From SIG598 sp045580875 (lineage in GTDB: Bacteria; Bacillota; Clostridia; Oscillospirales; Acutalibacteraceae): a stretch of DNA of 64,000 bases. Location: positions 1-64,000 of the forward strand of contig JAZNOP010000060.1 in assembly GCA_045580875.1 (NCBI GenBank). Reading direction: 5' to 3'. The position numbers and the translations under genes are program-made. The notes under the pieces are model-generated. The model did no database searches. It worked only from the letters and a program-made list of their open reading frames with translations, and was not told where the DNA came from. Below, in pieces: positions 1 to 7,819 of the stretch; position 1 is the first letter of the stretch; every line of letters starts with the position of its first letter.

Positions 1-61
1 TTTCTATCATTACTATCAGTTCTGCTTCAAATTTCTTTATGTGTGTATATTTTCTTGGCAT
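1..61 (-). CDS. IS3-type transposase-associated HTH protein, 5' end only
   Basis: Only the first 20 codons are in the window; the gene continues past the left edge. It starts at ATG 61-59, and the first residues, MPRKYTHIKKFEAE, resemble the short helix-turn-helix OrfA-type proteins of clostridial IS3-family elements as I remember them. The ribosome site (TAGGGGG, 69-75) lies 7 bases upstream but is inside the hairpin at 68-105. A small inverted pair GTCC/GGAC at 118-134 could mark the element's outer end. The identification rests on about 20 residues, so an unrelated HTH gene is possible. Confidence 0.45.
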   Translation of the reverse strand, partial: MPRKYTHIKKFEAELIVMIE

Positions 62-67
62 ACAATT

Positions 68-105
68 ACCCCCTAATGTAGTTTTATTATCCTACATTAG
101 GGGGT
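68..105 (-). promoter_or_regulatory. Perfect 14-bp hairpin covering the transposase ribosome site
   Basis: Bases 68-81 and 92-105 are a perfect 14-bp inverted repeat with a 10-base loop. In the minus-strand transcript the 3' half of the stem contains the G-rich ribosome site of the gene starting at 61. Such a stem would hide the site in any read-through message. Several insertion sequences use this to block transposase translation from outside promoters. The structure is seen; the role is inferred. Confidence 0.55.
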
Positions 106-189
106 GTTTTGTCTATTGTCCGTTTTTACTGGACCTGTGCACAGTGTTCAATCGGGCGGTTGTTTTTATTTATTCTATGTCAATCTGTG

Positions 190-627
190 TCAGCTGAGTG
201 TTTTTTCGCCGATCTTATCGAGCATTGACTGCGTTTCAATTATGCTCATCTGATGCTCTATGCAGAATATTATCGCTGCATCGCGCTTTATTCGCGGATA
301 AAGTGTACTCATCCGGGAGTTTTTCAGCAATGCCTGCGTTTCGTCAACGGTAAACCCGAGACCGATTGCAAACTGAAGCACCTTATCACGCGTCGGATTT
401 CTGACACCGCTGAGCATCTGATACGCATATGTACGGTCTATGCCGGACAATTTGACGATATCGCTTCTGCTTATGCCTTTTGCTTCACATATCCTGCAAA
501 GGTATTCGCCGAAGTTTTCTTCGATAAAGCTGTCGGCGTTTGCCTCTGTAAATACCTCAAAATCCTTTGCATTAAGCAGATTCTTCAGGATACCAGATGT
601 GCTTTTCTTTTTATTAGAATCCGACAC
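190..627 (-). CDS. Small HTH (XRE-like) DNA-binding protein
   Basis: A 145-residue protein. Residues about 44-95 read as a Cro/XRE-type helix-turn-helix (GISRSDIVKLSGIDRTYAYQ, then PTRDKVLQFAIGLG). The N-terminus is Lys/Ser-rich, and the C-terminal third carries KRDAAIIFCIEHQMSI, probably helical and perhaps for dimerisation or effector binding. No enzymatic domain is visible. It stands alone, reading toward the insertion-sequence fragment. Similar proteins in Clostridia often sit beside Ser/Thr kinase genes, but none is here. It is probably a transcription regulator with unknown targets. Confidence 0.7.
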   Translation of the reverse strand: MSDSNKKKSTSGILKNLLNAKDFEVFTEANADSFIEENFGEYLCRICEAKGISRSDIVKLSGIDRTYAYQMLSGVRNPTRDKVLQFAIGLGFTVDETQALLKNSRMSTLYPRIKRDAAIIFCIEHQMSIIETQSMLDKIGEKTLS

Positions 628-1020
628 TCTATATCACCACACATAATTTACGATTTTGCAAAATTGTCTGTAATATAAATTATATAAAACAGTCTGTAAC
701 TGTGTCAACGCGTATTCCGACAAAAATTTATCATAAAATGTATGCAATCTGCACACCAAAACTTTCTTTTCCGGTGCTATATTACTATTACCGGTTTGTT
801 TCCGGTAAACGATATCATACACCTGCCGCTAATTGTGGAGGCGGCGTTTTGTGGTGTGGAAACGTTCTGATGAGATGCCGCCCTGAGTGAGTGCACAACA
901 CTTATCCGGGGCGGTATTCATTTATGTGCCTACTCTGACAGATACTTGTTCCTTGATATTTTTTTTAATTCGTGATATCATTATTATGATTATTTTCAAG
1001 ATTAAAGGAGTGGTAATAAT
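628..1020. other. Intergenic spacer with two GC-rich hairpins
   Basis: No convincing gene is present. The left part should hold the promoter of the leftward HTH gene. Around 825-855 GCCGC and GCGGC can pair. At about 878-933 CCGCCC and GGGCGG enclose a second small stem (AGTG/CACT), making a nested hairpin followed by a weak T-rich stretch. These lie upstream of the promoter proposed at 953-981, so they are more likely a terminator remnant or palindromic debris than a leader of the MATE gene. Confidence 0.4.
953..981 (+). promoter_or_regulatory. Promoter of the MATE gene
   Basis: TTGATA (953-958) and TATCAT (976-981) are 17 bases apart, a good sigma-A-type arrangement. It ends 39 bases before the TTG start at 1021, and a ribosome site AAAGGAG lies in between. 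Confidence 0.55.
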
Positions 1021-2418
1021 TTGAAACGAAGCAATGAACAACTCGGCTCTGCACCTGTCGGTGGTCTTTTATTCAGACTGGCTGTCCCCACCGTTGCCGC
1101 ACAGCTCATCAATATGCTCTACAACATAGTTGACCGTATTTACATCGGTCATATGCCCGGAGAGGGCGATCTCGCTCTGACGGGTGTCGGTGTGTGTATG
1201 CCGCTTATCATGATTGTCTCCGCCTTTGCCGCACTCATCAGTGCAGGCGGTGCGCCGAGGGCATCCATATTCATGGGCAAGGGTGACAACGAATCGGCAG
1301 AAAAGACCCTTGGCGGCTGTTTTTCTCTGCAGATAATCATCTCTGTCATACTCACCGCCGTACTGCTTATCTGGAATCGGGACCTGCTGCTGGCATTCGG
1401 CGCAAGTGACAACACTATCGGCTATGCATCATCATATATGAACATTTACGCAATCGGTACCATATTTGTTCAGCTTACACTGGGAATGAACGCATACATC
1501 ACAGCGCAGGGCTTCGCAAAGGTAGGTATGCTCACTGTACTTATCGGTGCGGTCTGCAACATTGCGCTCGACCCGCTGTTCATCTTCACTCTTGGTATGG
1601 GTGTACGCGGTGCCGCTCTTGCAACCATCATATCTCAAGGTATCTCATGCATCTGGGTCATTGCATTCCTCTGCAGCAAAAAGAGCATACTCCGCATCAG
1701 ACGCGAGAATCTTACAATCCGCGCAAAGACCGTACTCCCCTGCATCGCGCTCGGACTTGCGCCGTTTATCATGCAGTCGAGCGAAAGTGTTATCTCGGTA
1801 TGCTTCAACGCCTCTCTGCTCAGCTACGGCGGCGATATTGCTGTCGGCGCGATGACAATTCTCACCAGCGTAATGCAGTTTGCAATGCTGCCTCTTCAGG
1901 GACTTGCTCAGGGCGCACAGCCTATTGCCAGCTATAACTTCGGCGCCAGAAATCCTGAACGTGTCAGAAAAACCTTCCGCCTGCTGCTTACAGTCAGCCT
2001 CGTTTACTCCATAACTCTCTGGGCGCTGATAATGCTCTTCCCGAGAGCTTTCGCAGGAATATTCACACCGGATAAAGAACTGCTTGACTTTACTCAGAAC
2101 GCACTGAGAATCTACTGTGCTGTACTCGGTATTTTCGGCATACAGATAGCCTGTCAGATGACCTTCATTTCTCTCGGCAATGCCGGGTCATCAATCATTG
2201 TTGCTATTGTACGCAAATTCGTTCTGCTTCTGCCGCTTATTTTTATCATGCCGCAGATTATGGCGGACAAAACCATGGCAGTGTACACTGCAGAGCCTGT
2301 TGCAGACGTGCTTGCAGTTACCATTACAGCCATTCTGTTCTCTTTCCAGTTCAAGAAAGCCATCAGAAGCATAAGCGATCCCGCTCCGGATAACACGCAG
2401 TCTGTCTCAGAGACATAA
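1021..2418 (+). CDS. MATE family multidrug/metabolite exporter
   Basis: A 465-residue polytopic membrane protein of normal MATE length (about 12 helices in two bundles). The N-terminus LGSAPVGGLLFRLAVPTVAAQ and the internal LAQGAQPIASYNFGARN are typical of NorM/DinF-like exporters, which use a Na+ or H+ gradient to expel cationic drugs or metabolites. The start is TTG at 1021, chosen because AAAGGAG lies about 10 bases upstream and no ATG fits better. It is monocistronic, with its own promoter and a strong terminator at 2435-2472. The substrate cannot be read from sequence. Confidence 0.92.
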   Translation: MKRSNEQLGSAPVGGLLFRLAVPTVAAQLINMLYNIVDRIYIGHMPGEGDLALTGVGVCMPLIMIVSAFAALISAGGAPRASIFMGKGDNESAEKTLGGCFSLQIIISVILTAVLLIWNRDLLLAFGASDNTIGYASSYMNIYAIGTIFVQLTLGMNAYITAQGFAKVGMLTVLIGAVCNIALDPLFIFTLGMGVRGAALATIISQGISCIWVIAFLCSKKSILRIRRENLTIRAKTVLPCIALGLAPFIMQSSESVISVCFNASLLSYGGDIAVGAMTILTSVMQFAMLPLQGLAQGAQPIASYNFGARNPERVRKTFRLLLTVSLVYSITLWALIMLFPRAFAGIFTPDKELLDFTQNALRIYCAVLGIFGIQIACQMTFISLGNAGSSIIVAIVRKFVLLLPLIFIMPQIMADKTMAVYTAEPVADVLAVTITAILFSFQFKKAIRSISDPAPDNTQSVSET

Positions 2419-2434
2419 ACCGCAACACGCAATA

Positions 2435-2472
2435 AGCCCCGAAAACAGCATTGACAAGCCGTTTTCGGGGCT
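2435..2472 (+). terminator. Rho-independent terminator after MATE
   Basis: A 12-bp perfect stem, AGCCCCGAAAAC / GTTTTCGGGGCT, with a 14-base loop lies 16 bases after the MATE stop. The T-tract is weak. Confidence 0.75.
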
Positions 2473-2507
2473 GTATCATTATAACAGAGTATTTTAGGGG
2501 AATTTGT

Positions 2508-2894
2508 ATGAAATACAGTGTAAATATCATCAAAGAGATTGAATTACGAGGCAACGGTGCAGCTGATATTGTGCTGCTTCCTGACGGGCTTGCTGCCGCT
2601 TCGATTGCACTCGGAGCAATATATGACGGCAGGCTTAACAAGCTTACTTTCCTTTCGGAATCCGGTCACTGCAGAATCGTATTTGAACCAAAAGGATATA
2701 TGTACATACTGCTTGACGGCATCTGCCGCGATTACAAGCTGAGCGCTTCATCGGCAGAGGCTCTCTACCGTATAATGACCGACCACGCACTGTCTCTCAC
2801 TTTTCCTGATGCTCATCTCGACATCGAGGCTCAGACAGAAGACGGCACACGCTGCGACATTACCTTCCGCGTAAGCTATCCTGCTTCAACATAA
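2508..2894 (+). CDS. Conserved-looking hypothetical protein, 128 aa
   Basis: A soluble protein of 128 residues starting at ATG 2508 behind TTTTAGGGGA; an in-frame upstream extension would run into the MATE terminator and was rejected. It has no signal peptide or membrane helix. The alternating pattern (KYSVNIIKEIELRG, SGHCRIVFEPKGYMYILLDG, HLDIEAQTEDGTRCDITFRV) suggests mostly beta structure. I do not recognise the family. It lies between the MATE gene and a two-component system whose promoter region is separate, so no partner can be assigned. Confidence 0.6.
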   Translation: MKYSVNIIKEIELRGNGAADIVLLPDGLAAASIALGAIYDGRLNKLTFLSESGHCRIVFEPKGYMYILLDGICRDYKLSASSAEALYRIMTDHALSLTFPDAHLDIEAQTEDGTRCDITFRVSYPAST

Positions 2895-2906
2895 ATTGAA
2901 TTACAA

Positions 2907-2979
2907 TTGATTGCCAGTTGAATTTAATGATATATCATTACAAGTGAGAAATTTTGCCAGCCGGAATTTTTATTCCGGC
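2907..2979 (+). promoter_or_regulatory. Promoter, 16-bp palindrome and leader hairpin of the two-component operon
   Basis: TTGATT (2907-2912), a 17-base spacer and ATATAT (2930-2935) form a possible promoter. A perfect 16-bp palindrome, TAATGATATATCATTA (2925-2940), overlaps the -10 and looks like the operator of a dimeric regulator, perhaps the downstream OmpR protein itself. A second hairpin, CCGGAAT/ATTCCGG (2961-2978, extended by a G-C pair), stands just before the AGGAGG ribosome site. Confidence 0.5.
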
Positions 2980-2994
2980 CACAGGAGGAATTGA

Positions 2995-3666
2995 ATGTTT
3001 CAGGTTCTGATTGCAGAAGACGACCGCGAGCTGCGTCAGCTTTTTCAGCACGTTCTGACCAAAAACGGATATGCTGTTACCGGTGTATCAAACGGTCAGG
3101 AAGTGCTTGATGCGCTCAAGGATGGTTACTACGATATTATTATTTCAGACATAATGATGCCGATTATGGACGGATATGAGATGGTGCGTACTCTTCGTGA
3201 GGCTGATATCAACATTCCGGTGCTGATGATAACCGCAAAAGACGCTTTTGACGATATGCGCATGGGCTTTGTTTCCGGCACTGATGACTACATGGTCAAG
3301 CCGGTCAATGTTAACGAAATGGTACTGAGAGTCAGTGCTTTGCTCAGACGTGCTCAGATGATAAACGAACGCCGACAGACAATAGGCGACACTGTCATGG
3401 AATGCGACTCTCTGACGGTCACATCAAACGGACAGCGTATGATACTGCCGCAGAAGGAATTCATGCTGCTTTACAAAATGGCTTCATTCCCCGGGCGTAT
3501 TTTCACCCGTCAGCAGCTTATGGACGACATCTGGGGCTACGATTCGGAAACCGACACCCACACTGTAGAGGTACATATCGGACGTCTGCGTGAAAAATTC
3601 CGCGACAGCAGCGACTTCAAAATCGTAACCATGCGCGGTGTCGGCTACAAGGTGGTCAAGCTGTGA
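2995..3666 (+). CDS. OmpR/PhoB-family response regulator
   Basis: A 223-residue two-domain response regulator. The receiver domain (1-118) has the acidic pair D9-D10, phospho-acceptor D52 in IIISDIMMP, the conserved Thr in LMITAK and K102 in DYMVKP. The winged-helix DNA-binding domain (about 125-222) ends TMRGVGYKVVKL. It is co-transcribed with the kinase gene, which begins at GTG 3663 and overlaps this stop by 4 bases, implying translational coupling. The signal and regulon are unknown. A paralogous system with the same overlap is at 37583-39342. Confidence 0.95.
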   Translation: MFQVLIAEDDRELRQLFQHVLTKNGYAVTGVSNGQEVLDALKDGYYDIIISDIMMPIMDGYEMVRTLREADINIPVLMITAKDAFDDMRMGFVSGTDDYMVKPVNVNEMVLRVSALLRRAQMINERRQTIGDTVMECDSLTVTSNGQRMILPQKEFMLLYKMASFPGRIFTRQQLMDDIWGYDSETDTHTVEVHIGRLREKFRDSSDFKIVTMRGVGYKVVKL

Positions 3667-4826
3667 ATAAAAATAAATCCCGCAGATGGGATAACATCAA
3701 GGAAATCAACATCTGGTCGCTCAACAGCGTAAAGGAAATGAATTCACGCGCCATAAAAAGTGTAAAGGAGCTCAACCTTACGGCAATCAGGAAGGTCAAA
3801 GACAGCAAAGGCACAATAAATATGAGCCTGTATTTTATGCTGGTTGTAATGTTTGAGACCATTCTTGTCATCGCTATTGCCGCAGGCATAACATTTCTGC
3901 TCGACTGGCTGTTTGACATAACCCTCAACATCAACCCTATCATTCTGCTTATACTTTTCAGCCTTGCTCTCGGTGTGGCTTTCGCCTCCGTAATGCGCTC
4001 AATATTCATTGAGCCTATTGAAAAACTGAGCAAAGCGATGAACGATGTCGCTGACGGTGCATTTGACACCCGTCTTGAGACTAACAGCCGTATCAATGAG
4101 ATCCAGGAAATATACGCAAACTTCAATCTGATGGCGCAGGAGCTTGGCTCAACTGAGATACTGCAGACCGATTTCATCAGCAACGTTTCCCACGAGATAA
4201 AGACGCCGATAAACGCCATTGAGGGATACACCATGCTGCTTCAGGACCGCCAGTGCAGTGTAGATGAACAGGAGCAGTACGTCAGCAAGATACTTTTCAA
4301 CACCAAGCGCCTTTCCGAGCTTGTCGGCAATATCCTGCTGCTTTCAAAAATCGAGAATCAGGCAATAGAAACCAAAATTGCTCGATTCCGCGCTGACGAG
4401 CAGATACGTCAGTCGATAATGCTGCTTGAACCGCAATGGACCGAAAAGGACATTGAATTTGATGTCGAACTTGATGAGGTAGAATGTATCGGCAACCGCA
4501 ATCTGCTTATCCACGTATGGAACAACCTCATTGGAAATGCCGTAAAATTCAGCCCTGTATGCGGGCTGGTTACAATACAGCTCAAGGAACAAGACGGCGT
4601 TGTACTCTTCATTGTTGAAGATTGCGGTCCGGGTATACCGGAAACCGAACAGCATCATATATTTGACAAATTCTATCAGGGAGACAGCTCTCACAAGCAG
4701 GAGGGCAACGGACTCGGTCTGGCATTGGTAAAGAGAATTCTTGACCAGTGTGGAGGAAGTATCACCGCTGAGAACAGAGTCTCGGGCGGCTGCCGCTTTA
4801 CTGTCACGCTCCCCATAGGAAGATAA
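3663..4826 (+). CDS. HAMP-containing sensor histidine kinase
   Basis: A 387-residue membrane kinase paired with the preceding regulator; GTG start overlapping its stop. Two close transmembrane helices (about 56-80 and 90-112) leave almost no external loop, so it probably senses a membrane or intramembrane signal. HAMP is at about 115-165, HisKA has H177 in NVSHEIKTP, and the HATPase_c domain shows N, G1 and G2 boxes (NLIGNAVKF, EDCGPGIP, GNGLGLALV). The roughly 50-residue cytoplasmic N-terminus is unusual: it repeats IKEIN, SVKEMN, SVKELN and AIRKVK at about 10-12-residue intervals. Confidence 0.95.
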   Translation: MNKNKSRRWDNIKEINIWSLNSVKEMNSRAIKSVKELNLTAIRKVKDSKGTINMSLYFMLVVMFETILVIAIAAGITFLLDWLFDITLNINPIILLILFSLALGVAFASVMRSIFIEPIEKLSKAMNDVADGAFDTRLETNSRINEIQEIYANFNLMAQELGSTEILQTDFISNVSHEIKTPINAIEGYTMLLQDRQCSVDEQEQYVSKILFNTKRLSELVGNILLLSKIENQAIETKIARFRADEQIRQSIMLLEPQWTEKDIEFDVELDEVECIGNRNLLIHVWNNLIGNAVKFSPVCGLVTIQLKEQDGVVLFIVEDCGPGIPETEQHHIFDKFYQGDSSHKQEGNGLGLALVKRILDQCGGSITAENRVSGGCRFTVTLPIGR

Positions 4827-4851
4827 TCGTTTCTCACAATCAACACAACAC

Positions 4852-4890
4852 CTCCGTCATCGGTTTTCATTTCACGGTGACGGAGTTTTT
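4852..4890 (+). terminator. Terminator of the two-component operon
   Basis: A stem CTCCGTCA / TGACGGAG plus inner C-G pairs is followed by TTTTT and lies 25 bases after the kinase stop. Confidence 0.8.
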
Positions 4891-4917
4891 ATTCTTGATA
4901 TCATCAGAACAGAAAAA

Positions 4918-4956
4918 AGCTGCCGGAAACCAGGGGTATCCCGATTTCCGGCAGCT
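4918..4956 (-). terminator. Terminator of the leftward 105-aa gene
   Basis: A perfect 12-bp stem AGCTGCCGGAAA / TTTCCGGCAGCT. Six A residues precede it on the + strand, giving a T-run for the leftward transcript ending at 4998. Confidence 0.8.
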
Positions 4957-4997
4957 GTCTTTTCTGCTGACTGAAATATATTATTCTATATCATCTT

Positions 4998-5315
4998 TCA
5001 GCGTTGTTCCTCCTGCACTGATAATTCTGCGCAGGGTAAACTCCCATCAACTATGCTTTTTAAATCGCTTTGTTCTGACCCGATAATTTTCATCAGCGCT
5101 TCCCTGTCTCCCATTGCTGCATAGAACAATGCATCTCCCATCTGCGATTCTTTTATATAAGGCAGATTATCGTTGAGCATTGCAGCAAGATCAGGATGAG
5201 AATACAGCGCAGCATATAATACTGCCATATCGTCATCAAAATCCAATATTTCATTTTCCTTTATATCCTCAAGCGAGGCTATGCGATTAAGCATGGTCAA
5301 TGTGTTGTTATCCAT
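4998..5315 (-). CDS. Hypothetical acidic protein, 105 aa
   Basis: A small, soluble, acidic and apparently all-helical protein with no signal peptide or membrane segment. Phrases such as LYAALYSHPDLAAMLND and DALFYAAMGDREALMKIIG recall ankyrin- or TPR-like helical hairpins, but the similarity is too weak to name a family. Ribosome site GGAGA precedes the ATG. It is followed by a strong leftward terminator (4918-4956) and looks monocistronic. Function unknown. Confidence 0.6.
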   Translation of the reverse strand: MDNNTLTMLNRIASLEDIKENEILDFDDDMAVLYAALYSHPDLAAMLNDNLPYIKESQMGDALFYAAMGDREALMKIIGSEQSDLKSIVDGSLPCAELSVQEEQR

Positions 5316-5748
5316 CAGTTCGTTTATCTCCTATCGTATAACCGCCGTCCGCCTGTGCAGCGGCAGTCTTATATTAAATCCGGTGCATCTGACATTAGCA
5401 GAACTGTGTCGCAGATCAATAAATATTCTGAACTTTTTATAATTCTGATCTGCTGCCTCCCGCAGAATAGGTCAGCTTCTGACGGGTCCCCGGCAATTGA
5501 GCCGCACCCGTTTATCCATTGTTCTGCTGATCTGATTTCTGCGCCGCCTGATAATATTATATACATATTGCATCTGAGGATTATACGTATTACCGCGGCT
5601 GCTGGCACGCTTCAACACATATTTTCTCATTGATGCTGCGTCATGATATTACCATTCAAGGCAACATTCTGCGCGGATATGATAATCCGCTCAATACCTG
5701 CTTACCCGGAACACCTCAGCCTGCGTACGCGCCTATACACATACTTTG
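5316..5748. other. Anomalous non-coding stretch with rRNA-like segments
   Basis: No ORF here has a convincing ribosome site. The sequence is rich in TTCTGAT/TCTGCTGAT-like words and unlike neighbouring genes. On the minus strand it contains two motifs identical to universally conserved 16S rRNA stretches: 5584-5609 (26 bases) and 5450-5462 (13 bases). A hairpin GCGGAT/ATCCGC lies near 5673-5690. Their order is not that of an intact rRNA, so this is not a 16S gene. Confidence 0.5.
5584..5609 (-). other. 26-base match to the 16S rRNA 530-loop region
   Basis: Read on the minus strand, these bases contain GTGCCAGCAGCCGCGG followed by the TAATACGTA tail usual in Bacillota 16S rRNA, the site used for universal 515F-type primers. 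From memory of the 16S consensus the match is exact over 26 bases and ends abruptly on both sides. Chance identity of this length in a kilobase is essentially excluded. The cause (captured rRNA fragment, regulatory mimic or assembly artefact) is not known. Confidence 0.7.
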
Positions 5749-6351
5749 CTACCATCGTTCCGGTCTGTAGCTGCATGTTTTTCGTCGATGCTCCAAATGG
5801 TACAAGCCTGTACCCCGATATAGAGATTTTCTGATCTTCAAACCTGCTTCGGCTATCCTGCCAAAGCGCAATTCAATCACACTGTACAGTTCGTTTCTTC
5901 CGTTCTGATTGCTTTTGTATCTGTTTCTTAGAATATCCGGTCTGTTTCTTTCTGCACGGCTGTGACCAAGGAAAGATTTTCTGATGTCTCTGCCGTGTAT
6001 ATTTTTCTTCTCCGCTCTTACACTGCCGCTGCGGTATCTGCCGTTCTGATATATTCCCGTCTCTGCTGTATTTTTCGTTCTGTATAAATTGCCGCTGATA
6101 ATACTTTGTCCCGAATCTTCTTTTAGTCTGTCTCTCAACATTTCAGCCTGCCTGATAATCCGTAGCAGTCTGAAGCTGATTTCTGAAATCTTTTTTGCTC
6201 TGTACGCCGCTATATCATTGCTGCTGATACGGATTTCTGCCCTGTTTTCACTTTTCTTTCTCAGCCTTCTGAAAGCCGCTCTCAGCCCGGGCAATTTATT
6301 TCTGTAACTCAGAACTGCAGTACATTTGTCCTGCCGCGTAAATGACATCAT
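5749..6351 (-). CDS. Doubtful Arg-rich hypothetical protein, 200 aa
   Basis: An open frame of 200 codons with a good ribosome site (AAAGGAGA) before tandem ATGs. The product is strongly basic and Arg/Asn-rich (QNGRYRSGS, RNRYKSNQNGRNE), with no recognisable domain, signal or membrane helix. Arg is mostly AGA, unlike conserved genes nearby, and the + strand shows recurring TTCTG words that give the repeated CAGAA on the coding strand. It may be a real, fast-evolving nucleic-acid-binding protein, or an accidental frame in the same anomalous DNA as 5316-5748. It lies 148 bases downstream of the 439-aa gene. Confidence 0.4.
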   Translation of the reverse strand: MMSFTRQDKCTAVLSYRNKLPGLRAAFRRLRKKSENRAEIRISSNDIAAYRAKKISEISFRLLRIIRQAEMLRDRLKEDSGQSIISGNLYRTKNTAETGIYQNGRYRSGSVRAEKKNIHGRDIRKSFLGHSRAERNRPDILRNRYKSNQNGRNELYSVIELRFGRIAEAGLKIRKSLYRGTGLYHLEHRRKTCSYRPERW

Positions 6352-6499
6352 CTTCTCTCCTTTCTATATGTATTTCTGTGCTTTCAGCCTGTTTACCGAT
6401 CGCAGGACGGGAAGTGTTTTCCACCTCCCGCCGCGTCGGCGCTGTCAGCACGATTATCGTCGGTTTTAATCCCTTATCTGAACATTTATCCGAATGTGG

Positions 6500-7819
6500 T
6501 CAAATTCCGATTTCCGCCTTGACCTTGCGGTTGAACTTGGTGTTTCCGGCTTCAAGATACTTCTCTCTGCCGGCAACTCCTGTCAGACCTCTGTAGCTGC
6601 CGTTCTCAGTACTGCTGATAACAGCATTGACAGAATCTCTGACCTCGATATCGAGCATACCATCATCACAGAGTTCATCTGCAGCATATTTGTATACCGA
6701 AAGCGGAATATCGACATTCAGGTATCTGAGCAGACCGCTGACCACGTAGTCAAGCAGGTCACGTCCGCTGAAGCGGTGCGACTCAATATACTCGATGAAC
6801 TGCTTGTTCTTCTTGCTCTCAAGAAGTACGCTCTTTTTGCGGGTCGCAGTACGCTTTGTGCCTTTGTACTCATAGCTGGAATACAGTGTATCCCCAATAG
6901 ACATGAGCGAACGGAGCATATTCTCCTTGCCGTGGAAATAAAGGTTGATGAAGCTGGTATGGCTCATGCCGAGCTCGCCGTAGTTCGGTTTAACTCCGTT
7001 TTCCTGAGCAAGCTTTTCCCTGAGCATTTCAAACTGCTTCTTGTCCGGCTTTGTCCTTTCCACCACAGCATTGATGTTGTCAATGATAAGTCTGGGCGGA
7101 TAATCCTTGCCGCGTTTCTCGCAGTAATATTCGAAAATTGCTTCAGGTATTGCGGCTGAGATGCACTTTGTGATGCCTGCAAGAGACACCTTAAGCGCCG
7201 CCGCAAGCGGTTCAAGATTGCTCAGTCTGAGCATCGCCTCGGTATTGAGCTTGCAGCACCATGCTTCACTCACAAGGCTGCCGTTTGCCTGATACTTCTC
7301 AACGATGTCAGTGACGATGCTCTCGAGCTGGATTATCTCTTCACCTGTCATCACCTTATTAATATGATAACGTGTGAAGGTATAATGGAAGTTTTCCAGT
7401 GTCTCGTCGAACTTCTCTTCGCCGATGTAGTTGAGAATTACCTTTGTGAGCTCAGGCACGGTAAAAATCTTCTGCTTGTCATCAAGACTTCTGTAATAGC
7501 TGCCAACGAAGCTTTTCACCCCGTTGTGAAGACTGTAGACAAACAGTGATTTTAGTGCGCCGGGTGCTTTTAAGTCAACCTGCGATGCATACTCTGCACA
7601 AAGTCCTACACCGAGAAGCAGGCTCTGATTTATCAGGAGCGGAATCTCGATGTTTGCCGCGTGTGCGCGAAGCCGCGCTGCATTGCGCTGTCTGGATTCT
7701 TTCTTCGCTTCGGAGTCATTCGGATAATGACTGTCAGTTTCAGGTTCTGACCTTGATTCCCGTGTCTGATTCAGCTTGTCGGAATTTCTGATGTCGCTGT
7801 CGAATGTAAACTTTGCCAT
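6500..7819 (-). CDS. Uncharacterised 439-aa protein
   Basis: A soluble protein with a polar N-terminus (about 1-50, charged and probably disordered) followed by a mostly helical body. I see no Walker, HTH, protease or membrane motif and do not recognise the family. The start is firm: AGGAGG lies 6-7 bases before ATG at 7819. It has its own promoter and a structured leader of about 215 bases (7820-8044). The gene just upstream encodes a protease-less Lon-type ATPase, so the two could work together, but a terminator at 8190-8220 separates the transcripts. Confidence 0.75.
   Translation of the reverse strand: MAKFTFDSDIRNSDKLNQTRESRSEPETDSHYPNDSEAKKESRQRNAARLRAHAANIEIPLLINQSLLLGVGLCAEYASQVDLKAPGALKSLFVYSLHNGVKSFVGSYYRSLDDKQKIFTVPELTKVILNYIGEEKFDETLENFHYTFTRYHINKVMTGEEIIQLESIVTDIVEKYQANGSLVSEAWCCKLNTEAMLRLSNLEPLAAALKVSLAGITKCISAAIPEAIFEYYCEKRGKDYPPRLIIDNINAVVERTKPDKKQFEMLREKLAQENGVKPNYGELGMSHTSFINLYFHGKENMLRSLMSIGDTLYSSYEYKGTKRTATRKKSVLLESKKNKQFIEYIESHRFSGRDLLDYVVSGLLRYLNVDIPLSVYKYAADELCDDGMLDIEVRDSVNAVISSTENGSYRGLTGVAGREKYLEAGNTKFNRKVKAEIGI

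Noticed and set aside
634..822. 62-codon minus-strand frame upstream of the small HTH gene
   Set aside because: No ribosome site, AT-rich composition and no sensible domain; it lies where the promoter should be.
820..935. Riboswitch for the MATE gene
   Set aside because: Hairpins are present, but they lie upstream of the best promoter, and I could not fit a guanidine, yybP-ykoY or other known consensus.
5316..6360. Degenerate 16S rRNA gene
   Set aside because: Only two conserved words are found and they are in the wrong order; the flanks do not resemble rRNA.
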